A stretch of DNA of 64,000 nucleotides from Roseateles_B sp041913905 (lineage in GTDB: Bacteria; Pseudomonadota; Gammaproteobacteria; Burkholderiales; Burkholderiaceae_C), in the NCBI GenBank assembly GCA_041913905.1, contig JAYSEK010000025.1, positions 1 through 64,000 of the forward strand, read 5' to 3'. The notes beneath the pieces are model-generated. The model was not told the origin of the DNA. It made no database searches and saw only the letters and a program-made list of their open reading frames with translations. Positions 27,874-34,289 of this stretch are shown here, in pieces. The first letter of the stretch is position 1, and each line of letters opens with the position of its first letter. The position numbers and the translations under genes were made by a program.

Positions 27874-29052
27874 TCACATCGTCTCGGCAAAAAGCTCGCG
27901 GCCGATCAGCATGCGACGGATCTCGCTGGTGCCGGCGCCAATCTCGTAGAGCTTGGCATCGCGCCACAGGCGGCCCAGCGGGTACTCGTTGATGTAGCCA
28001 TTGCCGCCGAAGATCTGCACGCCTTCGCCGGCCATCCAGGTGGCCTTCTCGGCGGTCCACAGGATCACCGAGGCGCAGTCCTTGCGGACCTGGCGCACGT
28101 GGTCGGTGCCCAGCATGTCGAGGTTCTTGGCCACGGTGTAGGCGAAGGAACGTGCGGCCTGCAGCACGGTGTACATGTCCGCGACCTTGCCCTGGATGAG
28201 CTGGAACTCGCCGATGCTCTGGCCGAACTGCTTGCGGTCGTGGATGTAGGGGATCACGTTGTCCATCACGGCCTGCATGATGCCCAGCGGGCCGCCGGTC
28301 AGCACGGCGCGCTCGTAGTCCAGCCCGGACATCAGCACCTTGGCGCCGTTGTTGACGCCGCCCAGCACGTTCTCGGCCGGCACCTCGACGTTCTCGAACA
28401 CCAGCTCGCCGGTGTGGCTGCCGCGCATGCCCAGCTTGTCCAGCTTCTGGGCGATGGAGAAGCCCTTCATGCCCTTCTCGATCAGGAAGGCGGTCACGCC
28501 ACGTGCCCCAAGCTCGGGTTCGGTCTTGGCGTAGACCACCAGGGTGTCGGCGTCGGGGCCGTTGGTGATCCACATCTTGGTGCCGTTCAGGACGTAGTAG
28601 CCGCCCTTGTCCTCGGCCTTGAGCTTCATGCTGATGACATCGGAGCCTGCGCCCGGCTCGCTCATGGCCAGCGCGCCGACATGCTCGCCGCTGATCAGCT
28701 TGGGCAGGTACTTCTGGCGCTGCGCCTCATTGCCGTTGCGCTTGATCTGGTTGACGCACAGATTGCTGTGCGCGCCGTAGGACAGGCCCACCGAGGCGCT
28801 GGCACGGCTGATCTCCTCCATCGCCACCATATGGGCCAGATAACCCATGTTGGCGCCGCCGTAGGCCTCCGGCACGGTGATGCCCAGCACGCCCAGTTCG
28901 CCCATCTTGCGCCACAGGTCCATGGGGAACTGGTCGTTGCGGTCGATCTCGGCGGCGCGCGGGGCGATCTCGGCCTGCGCAAAGTCGCGCACCGCGTCAC
29001 GCAGCGCGTCGATGTCTTCACCGAGTTGGAAATTCAGGCCGGGCAGGTTCAT
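27874..29052 (-). CDS. ivd: Isovaleryl-CoA dehydrogenase
   Basis: A 392-residue FAD dehydrogenase of leucine breakdown. Compared with the other acyl-CoA dehydrogenase here, it carries isovaleryl-specific features: SVGLSYGAHSNLCVNQI, SEPGAGSDVISMKL, YYVLNGTKMWITNGPDA, and DYERAVLTGGPLGIMQ, where the Glu corresponds to the catalytic base of isovaleryl-CoA dehydrogenases. The C-terminus GGNGYINEYPLGRLWRDAK and GAGTSEIRRMLIGREL is also typical. ATG 29052 has a CGGAG site. A perfect palindrome 91 bp upstream is the probable operator. The usual liu partners (mccA/B) are not in the window. Confidence 0.95.
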   Translation of the reverse strand: MNLPGLNFQLGEDIDALRDAVRDFAQAEIAPRAAEIDRNDQFPMDLWRKMGELGVLGITVPEAYGGANMGYLAHMVAMEEISRASASVGLSYGAHSNLCVNQIKRNGNEAQRQKYLPKLISGEHVGALAMSEPGAGSDVISMKLKAEDKGGYYVLNGTKMWITNGPDADTLVVYAKTEPELGARGVTAFLIEKGMKGFSIAQKLDKLGMRGSHTGELVFENVEVPAENVLGGVNNGAKVLMSGLDYERAVLTGGPLGIMQAVMDNVIPYIHDRKQFGQSIGEFQLIQGKVADMYTVLQAARSFAYTVAKNLDMLGTDHVRQVRKDCASVILWTAEKATWMAGEGVQIFGGNGYINEYPLGRLWRDAKLYEIGAGTSEIRRMLIGRELFAETM

Positions 29053-29142
29053 GTCAGTCTCCGAGGCAAGTGTTGAACGCCTGCGTGCCCGCTGGCGGGC
29101 GCGCACAGGCCGGCGCCCCGCATCATCGGCGCCGGGCGCTAG

Positions 29143-29164
29143 TTTACGTTTACGTAAACGTCAA
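29143..29164. promoter_or_regulatory. Palindromic operator upstream of ivd
   Basis: A perfect 16-bp palindrome ACGTTTAC/GTAAACGT (29146-29161), extended by TT...AA on either side. It sits 91 bp upstream of the ivd start. It resembles the motifs bound by LiuR-type MerR repressors of branched-chain amino acid degradation; the resemblance is from memory. No such regulator gene is in the window. Confidence 0.75.
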
Positions 29165-29308
29165 TTCTAGCGCCGGGCACTGCCGTCTGTCAGGCCCCCA
29201 CGCACCGTCGGGCGGCGCACATGGAGGCAGCAGCGCCGCAGCCGCACCGTGAGCGGCTCGATGGGCGGAGATCGCAGCCCCTGGCGCGTCAGCGGGCGAT
29301 GGAGGATG

Positions 29309-29410
29309 TCAGAGGAATCGCTCCAGCAGCTTCCTCGAATGCCGGTCCAGCGCAAAGCGGTCCGGCACCAGGAACTGCAGGCCGTGGCTGCTGGTGATCA
29401 GCAGCTTGCC
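29309..29410 (-). repeat. Left direct repeat: displaced 3' end of the DUF1854 gene
   Basis: Identical to 33793-33894 except for two substitutions in the last two coding positions before Leu-stop; 92 bp (29319-29410) are exact. The copy begins precisely at the stop codon and encodes the same C-terminus (GLQFLVPDRFALDRHSRKLL, then ERFL). Both substitutions are synonymous. Upstream the similarity falls away: LADGK against LGEGK, and a different frame reads FSFVIRS where the intact protein has QFILKTE, so a longer decayed copy is possible. It has no own start and is a gene fragment. It forms the left boundary of the peptide/exporter cassette. Confidence 0.9.
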
Positions 29411-29694
29411 GTCGGCCAGTTGGACCGGATGACGAACGAGAACGCCGCAGTGCCGCCCCCTGGACGGCTGACGGAGCGCACCGAACGCTTGAGCGTCGCA
29501 GCGCGCATGCACTGACGGACCACAAGGCGGCACCAATTCATTCAGCAAGCTAACCTTCACATTCATTGTCAAGCTGAAAGAACCTTCACCTGCAACGTCT
29601 TACAGTTATTCGTACTACCCCTATGCGCCACCAACGCCCCAGAAACGAAGAATCCGACCGCCGCAATGGTGCGGCATCCATCAAAGGGAAACCC
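29411..29694 (+). promoter_or_regulatory. Leader and promoter region of the peptide-exporter cassette
   Basis: About 280 bp between the left repeat and the peptide gene. From about 29530 to 29680 the base composition is clearly less GC-rich than in neighbouring DNA, and this is where the cassette promoter is expected. No convincing -35/-10 pair could be fixed by eye. An AAAGGGA ribosome-binding site precedes the peptide ATG. Confidence 0.5.
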
Positions 29695-29838
29695 ATGAAG
29701 AAGAGCTTTGGCCGCTTTGCCGCCGTGACCGCTTTCGTTGCTTCCACCCTGCTGGCCGCCGTGCCGGCCCAGGCTGCTCGCCAGGTGTGGATCTGCGTTT
29801 GCAGCGACACCGTGTGCATCTGCGTGCAAGTGGAATAA
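29695..29838 (+). CDS. Small secreted Cys-rich peptide precursor
   Basis: A 47-residue protein with a textbook Sec signal peptide: KK at the start, hydrophobic AVTAFVASTLLAAV, and an AQA cleavage site at residue 27. The mature part is about 20 residues with four Cys at 34, 36, 41 and 43, arranged CxC-x4-CxC in VWICVCSDTVCICVQV. The pattern is nearly mirror-symmetric, with Val/Ile alternating with Cys around a Ser-Asp-Thr turn. That suits a disulfide-braced beta hairpin or a metal-binding site. An AAAGGGA site lies at normal spacing. It is the first gene of the cassette, ahead of a lipoprotein and a MacAB-type exporter. I do not recognise the family. A bacteriocin-like, signalling or metal-chelating role are all possible. 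Confidence 0.7.
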   Translation: MKKSFGRFAAVTAFVASTLLAAVPAQAARQVWICVCSDTVCICVQVE

Positions 29839-29851
29839 TGTCTTGAGTACC

Positions 29852-29879
29852 GCGCTTCCGTGTGGTTCAACGGAAGCGC
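29852..29879 (+). promoter_or_regulatory. Perfect 10-bp hairpin between peptide and exporter genes
   Basis: GCGCTTCCGT pairs perfectly with ACGGAAGCGC across an 8-base loop, 13 bp after the peptide stop and 20 bp before the lipoprotein start. No T-run follows, so it is more likely an attenuator or an RNA-stabilising element that raises peptide mRNA above exporter mRNA than a full terminator. Confidence 0.6.
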
Positions 29880-29899
29880 ACCCCCACTGATTGAGCGCC

Positions 29900-30451
29900 A
29901 TGCCTTCTAATATTCACTGCCTCGGCCGGTTCTCCGGCCTGCACTTCTCAGCCCTGGCACTGAGCCTGGCGCTCAGCGCCTGCGACGCCACCAGTGCCCC
30001 CAAGGGCGCACCAGCCGGACCATCCGCCACCGCAGAGAACGCGACCTTGCGGGCTGACGAGCTGCAGGGCCGCTGGGAACTTCACAACCAGTTCAACGCA
30101 GGCGGCGGCAGCGGAGGCACCCAGATCAAGGTGTGCGACAAAGACTGCAGCGCCGCCGATGCCAACAAGGTTTCCGAGCAACGCTTCCAGGTGGAGATCG
30201 GCATTCGTGACGGCAAGGTCGTCGGTTGCCAGCTCTCCGACGACACAGGCCCCAATGACAGCGCCACATGCCGTCTTGTCGATGCCAGCCTGCAGATCGA
30301 AGTCGGTCGCACGGCCAACAAAGTTCTCTACGAGATCCAGAAGGCGGCCGACGGCTCCTTCGGCGGCGCCACCTACATGAAGGCCCCGGCCTTCCCGGGT
30401 GGCCGCATGAAGATCGGCCAAGCCCGCCTCATGCGCCCCGCCAAGTCCTGA
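29900..30451 (+). CDS. Hypothetical lipoprotein of the peptide-exporter cassette
   Basis: A 183-residue predicted lipoprotein: the hydrophobic signal ends in the lipobox LSAC with the lipidated Cys at residue 28. After a Ser/Ala/Pro-rich linker the body (ELQGRWELHNQFNAGGG, VCDKDCSAADANKVS, GCQLSDDTG, ATCRLVDAS) looks like a compact beta-rich domain with four further Cys, likely paired in the periplasm. A TTG nine bases earlier is a less likely start. I do not recognise the family. It overlaps the membrane fusion gene (TGATG), so it is probably made together with the exporter. It could be an immunity or receptor protein for the small peptide, or an exporter accessory; both are inference. Confidence 0.7.
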   Translation: MPSNIHCLGRFSGLHFSALALSLALSACDATSAPKGAPAGPSATAENATLRADELQGRWELHNQFNAGGGSGGTQIKVCDKDCSAADANKVSEQRFQVEIGIRDGKVVGCQLSDDTGPNDSATCRLVDASLQIEVGRTANKVLYEIQKAADGSFGGATYMKAPAFPGGRMKIGQARLMRPAKS

Positions 30452-31785
30452 TGCCCCCCGCACCGCACCTCCCTGACGATCCCCTGCTCCCGCCTGACGA
30501 GTCCCCGGACACGCCAGGCGCGAGGCCGTCCCTGTTCCGTCGCCGACGTGCCCTGATCTTCGGGCTGACGGCGCTGGGCGGCATGGCCTACCTGGCCCGC
30601 CCCGCGAGCAGCACGCCGGATTTCGAGTGGGGCCGGGTCGAACGGGGCGAGGTCATCCGCAGTGTGGCGGCCTATGGCGAGGCGCAGCCGATCGAGAGTG
30701 TCAAGGTGGGTTCCGAGGTGTCGGGGCTTGTCGAGCAGGTGCTGGCGCCGCTGAATGCGCATGTGCGCAAGGGCGAGGTGCTGGCACTGGTGCAGGCGCT
30801 GCCCCTGCAGGAGGTCGCGCGCCATGCGCTGGCCCGTGCCTCCGCGGCGCTGGCCACGCTGGACCAGCGCCGTGCCGAACTCGCCCGCGCCGAAGTGGAA
30901 GTGCAGCAGCGGGAACGGACCCTGGCGCGCCAGCAGCAGTCCATGGCCGAGGGCTTCATCAGTGCGGCCAGCCTGGAAGACGCCAAGCTGAGCCGGGACG
31001 TGGCTCACCGCGAGTTCCAGGCCGCGCAGTCCCGCTTGAAGGCGGCCGAAATCGACTGGCGTGACGCCCAGGCCTCGCAGCACGAGGCCACGCGATCCCT
31101 CGGCCGCTCGCGCATCCTGGCCCCCATGGACGGCATCGTCATCGCCCGCCATGTGGAGCCGGGCCAGACCCTAACCGCCGGTTTCCAGACCCCTCTGCTG
31201 TTCGACCTGGCCTCGGACCTGCGCCGCATGCGCCTGCATGTACGGGTCGACGAAGCCGACATCGGCCAGGTGGCCATCGGTCAGGACGTGCAGTTCAGCG
31301 TAGACACCTTCCCGCAGGACCGTTTCAGCGGCCAGGTCGAGGCCATCGAGCGCCTGGGGCGCGTGGCAGACGGCGGCACGCACTTCGTCGTCCGAGTGCT
31401 CTTCGACAACCCGGAGGAGCGCGTGCTGCCCGGCATGACGGTCAACGTCCGCATCATCACGGGGCGTGGCCGGGACGTGCTGCGCATCCCCAACGCGGCG
31501 CTGCAGTTCACCCCCCCCCAAGCCGCAGGCAGCACCCTACCCCGCGTGGTGGTCACCACCCCAGCCGGCGCCGAGCGCTTGAAGCGCAGCAGCGCCCAGA
31601 GCAGCCGGCCCTCCGCCACCGGTTCACGGGTTTGGATTTCCAACCACGACGATGCCAGCGGCCTCAGCCCAGTGGATATCGAGGTCGGCCTTCGCGGCGA
31701 CGAGTTCACCGAGCTCAAGGGCAGCGCATTGGCCATCGGCGAACAGATCGCGCTGCGCGCCAAGCGCCACTCCGGCCATGGCTGA
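30451..31785 (+). CDS. MacA/HlyD-type membrane fusion protein
   Basis: A 444-residue periplasmic adaptor of an ABC exporter. The N-terminus has a cytoplasmic Pro-rich tail and one membrane segment (ALIFGLTALGGMAYLA). The rest follows the usual order: first half of the lipoyl/barrel region (VKVGSEVSGLVEQVLAPLNA), a long coiled-coil hairpin at ~115-215, second lipoyl half (RILAPMDGIVIARHVEPGQT), and a beta-barrel (LHVRVDEADIGQVAIGQDV). The C-terminal extension differs from classic MacA. The first codon overlaps the lipoprotein stop, and its stop overlaps the ATPase start. It would link the inner-membrane permease to an outer-membrane channel such as TolC, which is not in the window. Confidence 0.92.
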   Translation: MPPAPHLPDDPLLPPDESPDTPGARPSLFRRRRALIFGLTALGGMAYLARPASSTPDFEWGRVERGEVIRSVAAYGEAQPIESVKVGSEVSGLVEQVLAPLNAHVRKGEVLALVQALPLQEVARHALARASAALATLDQRRAELARAEVEVQQRERTLARQQQSMAEGFISAASLEDAKLSRDVAHREFQAAQSRLKAAEIDWRDAQASQHEATRSLGRSRILAPMDGIVIARHVEPGQTLTAGFQTPLLFDLASDLRRMRLHVRVDEADIGQVAIGQDVQFSVDTFPQDRFSGQVEAIERLGRVADGGTHFVVRVLFDNPEERVLPGMTVNVRIITGRGRDVLRIPNAALQFTPPQAAGSTLPRVVVTTPAGAERLKRSSAQSSRPSATGSRVWISNHDDASGLSPVDIEVGLRGDEFTELKGSALAIGEQIALRAKRHSGHG

Positions 31786-32467
31786 GGGCGACCGCATGGC
31801 GCTGCGCCTGCGCCAGATCAGAAAGCACTACCAAATGGGCAGCCGGACCCACCAAGCCTTGCAAGGCATCGACCTGGACGTGGTTTCGGGCGAGTTCGTT
31901 GCCATCACCGGCCCCTCGGGCTGCGGGAAATCCACCCTGCTCAATGTCATCGGCTGCCTGGACCGGCCCGACGGTGGCGCCCTGTGGCTTGCGGACGAGC
32001 GCGCCGACCAGGCCGACGCCAATGCCCGCGCCCGGCTGCGCAACCGCCACATCGGCTTCGTGTTCCAGCAGTTCCAGCTGCTGCCCCAGCTCACGGCTCT
32101 GGACAACGTGGCTCTGCCCCTGTTGTACGTCGGCACGGACAAGCGCCAGCGTGAGGCCGCGGCACGCCAGGCCCTGGCATCGGTCGGCCTGCTGGCCTGG
32201 GCCGAGCACCGCCCCAGCCAGCTCTCGGGGGGGCAGCAGCAGCGTGTCGCACTAGCCCGTGCCCTGGTGCGCCGCCCGACCCTGCTGCTGGCCGACGAAC
32301 CCACAGGCGCGCTGGACAGCGCGACGGCCAGGGAGACGCTGGAGCTGATGCACCAGCTGCATCGCGCGGGCGCCACCATCCTGCTGGTCACGCATGACGA
32401 GCACCTGGCCAGGCAGCTGCCGCGTCGCGTGCACATGCAGGATGGGTGCATCATGGCGGACACATGA
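31778..32467 (+). CDS. MacB-type ABC transporter ATP-binding protein
   Basis: A 229-residue ABC ATPase of the LolD/MacB group. Walker A GPSGCGKST, Q-loop FQQFQLLPQLTA, signature LSGGQQQRVALARAL, Walker B LLLADEPTGALD, and the H-loop VTHDEHLA are all present. The start at 31778 overlaps the adaptor gene by 8 bp; ATG 31796 is an alternative. The ATP-binding and permease functions are separate genes here, unlike E. coli MacB. Confidence 0.93.
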   Translation: MAEGDRMALRLRQIRKHYQMGSRTHQALQGIDLDVVSGEFVAITGPSGCGKSTLLNVIGCLDRPDGGALWLADERADQADANARARLRNRHIGFVFQQFQLLPQLTALDNVALPLLYVGTDKRQREAAARQALASVGLLAWAEHRPSQLSGGQQQRVALARALVRRPTLLLADEPTGALDSATARETLELMHQLHRAGATILLVTHDEHLARQLPRRVHMQDGCIMADT

Positions 32468-33687
32468 AGCAGGTGCTCTGGCTGGCCCATGTCCAGACCG
32501 CCTGGCAGGCGGTGCGCTCGGCACGGCTGCGAGCCCTGCTCTCGGTGCTGGGGGTGACCATCGGCGTGGCCTCGACCGTTCTGGTGGCGGCCACGGGCAA
32601 CGCGGCCCAGCAGATGGTACGGCGCACCCTCGAGTCCATGGGCACGCAGAAGGTCATGGTCTTTGCTGCGCCCGATGCCCAGCACCGCCTGGGACCGGCC
32701 CCCCGCCACAGCCGGCTGGCCGAGGCCGATGCCCGCCTGCTCGCCCTGGCCCCGGGCGCCCTGGATGCCGCCCCCCAGCTGCGCGGCGTGGCTCGCCTGC
32801 AGACGGCCAGCAAGGCCGCCGATGTCCAGTTGGTCGGCGTCGATCCCGGCTATTTCCGAATCACGCCCATCCGCCTCCTGGAGGGCCGGCCCCTCGGCGC
32901 GGAAGACCACCAGCGACGGGTACTGATGCTGGGCCAGCAAGCCGCGCGCAAGCTCTTCGACAGCGGCTCCCCCATCGGCCAGCGCGTGCGAGTGCAGCGC
33001 AGCGAATTCGAAGTAGTGGGGGTGTTCGCTGGCGGTCAGTCTGGGGCCAGTGGCGAGGAAGCCGTCGCCCTGCTGCCCCTTCCAGCGATGCGAGCGCGCG
33101 TCCAGCGCGCGCACAGCGGCACGCCCGAAGGCGTCGACCTGATCGAGGTGCAGTTCGCCGAGGACCAGCGTCTGGACCTCGCCCGGGAGTCCGTGCTGGA
33201 GCTGCTGCGGGCCCGGCACCGGGTCCGGGCAGGCGATGGGGATCCCTTCACCGTTGAAACCACCGAGGAGTTTGCCCGTCACAGCGAATCCGTGCTGGGC
33301 GCGCTGCGGGCCGGTCTGACGGCCATCGCAGCCATCAGCCTGCTGGTGGGCGGGATCGGCATTGCCAACATCATGCTGGTGGCGGTCAGCGAGCGGGCGA
33401 GGGAGATCGGCATCCGCATGGCCGTTGGAGCGCGACCCACGGACATCCGCCAGCAGTTCTTGGTGGAGGCAGCGCTGGTCTGCGCCTTGGGCGGGTCCAT
33501 CGGCATTGGGCTGGCGTGGCTGCTCGCCTCGGGGACGGCCGCACTGACGAGCTGGCCCTTGAGCGTCTCGCCGACGCTGGCCCTGGGGGCCCTGGCTCTG
33601 GCCGCTGCTGTGGGGCTCATTGCCGGCGCCGTGCCCGCGGCCAGGGCCGCCGCACTGGAGCCCAGCGAGGCCTTGCGACGGGATTGA
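32464..33687 (+). CDS. MacB/FtsX-type ABC transporter permease
   Basis: A 407-residue inner-membrane permease. The plan is that of type VII (MacB/LolCE) exporters: one N-terminal membrane segment (ALLSVLGVTIGVASTVLVAA), a large periplasmic domain of ~220 residues, then three C-terminal segments (ISLLVGGIGIANIMLVAV, LVCALGGSIGIGLAWLLA, ALALAAAVGLIAGAVPA). The conserved cytoplasmic motif SERAREIGIRMAVGAR and the terminal PSEALR are intact. It overlaps the ATPase gene by ATGA. MacB-type machines push substrates from the periplasm across the outer membrane, which fits the Sec-exported small peptide as cargo. Confidence 0.93.
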   Translation: MKQVLWLAHVQTAWQAVRSARLRALLSVLGVTIGVASTVLVAATGNAAQQMVRRTLESMGTQKVMVFAAPDAQHRLGPAPRHSRLAEADARLLALAPGALDAAPQLRGVARLQTASKAADVQLVGVDPGYFRITPIRLLEGRPLGAEDHQRRVLMLGQQAARKLFDSGSPIGQRVRVQRSEFEVVGVFAGGQSGASGEEAVALLPLPAMRARVQRAHSGTPEGVDLIEVQFAEDQRLDLARESVLELLRARHRVRAGDGDPFTVETTEEFARHSESVLGALRAGLTAIAAISLLVGGIGIANIMLVAVSERAREIGIRMAVGARPTDIRQQFLVEAALVCALGGSIGIGLAWLLASGTAALTSWPLSVSPTLALGALALAAAVGLIAGAVPAARAAALEPSEALRRD

Positions 33688-33792
33688 ACAGCCAGGCTCA
33701 GCCGCAGTCCGTACGCGCTTGGAACCGCCTGGCCCTCCCAAGCTTGCACAACCCGTGGGAACGCCTGGCAAGCGGCAAGGTGAGCAGGGGCC

Positions 33793-33894
33793 TCAGAGAA
33801 AGCGCTCCAGCAGCTTCCTCGAATGCCGGTCCAGCGCAAAGCGGTCCGGCACCAGGAACTGCAGGCCGTGGCTGCTGGTGATCAGCAGCTTGCC
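33793..33894 (-). repeat. Right direct repeat: 3' end of the intact DUF1854 gene
   Basis: The right-hand partner of 29309-29410. It starts at the stop codon of the intact gene and covers its last 33 codons. Recombination between the two copies would remove the 4.5-kb cassette and leave one complete gene end. Confidence 0.92.
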
Positions 33895-34263
33895 CTCGCC
33901 CAGGCGGCGGATGTCCTCTTCGGTCTTGAGGATGAACTGCGCCTGGCCGCGCTCGGTCTGCACGGTCCATTGGCTGGGCGTGGAGAAGGTGCTCACCGCC
34001 AGCAGGGCCTGCACCGTGGGCATGAACTCGCGGGCCTCGAATTCGGACAGCAGCAGCTCGCGGTCCGCCTGCGGCAGAGCCGACAGGCGCGGAATCCAGG
34101 CCAGCTCGTGGCCGTCCTGGCCCACGAGCGAGACGCCCTCGTCGGGCGCGGAGATGGGATGCGCGCGCACGGGCGTCACGCCCCCGTGGAAGCGGCCCTC
34201 GGCGTCGACCAGGTCGATGCGGCCGAAGGCATTGCGGCTGAGTTGCTGGTAGGGCGTCGTCAT
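33793..34263 (-). CDS. Cyanophycin-metabolism-associated DUF1854 protein
   Basis: A 156-residue cytosolic protein of the DUF1854 family. The N-terminus GRIDLVDAEGRFHGGVTPVR and the core VSLVGQDGHELAWIPRLSAL, EFEAREFMPTVQALLAVS and FILKTEEDIRRL are typical, ending in DRFALDRHSRKLLERFL. In Burkholderiales this family sits beside an ABC exporter and the two cphA genes, exactly as here. Its biochemical role is not known to me. It begins 26 bp after the ABC gene stop, in the same direction. Its last 102 bp are duplicated 4.5 kb downstream. Confidence 0.9.
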   Translation of the reverse strand: MTTPYQQLSRNAFGRIDLVDAEGRFHGGVTPVRAHPISAPDEGVSLVGQDGHELAWIPRLSALPQADRELLLSEFEAREFMPTVQALLAVSTFSTPSQWTVQTERGQAQFILKTEEDIRRLGEGKLLITSSHGLQFLVPDRFALDRHSRKLLERFL

Positions 34264-34289
34264 GGGGCTCTCGCTCGGGTCCTGCGCAC

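Noticed and set aside
29309..29572. 87-codon minus-strand frame ending in the DUF1854 C-terminus
   Set aside because: Only the last ~37 codons match the intact protein; the rest is unrelated promoter-region sequence. It is treated as a gene fragment/direct repeat.
29411..33792. Integrase or transposase inside the direct-repeat cassette
   Set aside because: All sizeable frames in the cassette are accounted for by peptide, lipoprotein and exporter genes; no recombinase motif was found on either strand.
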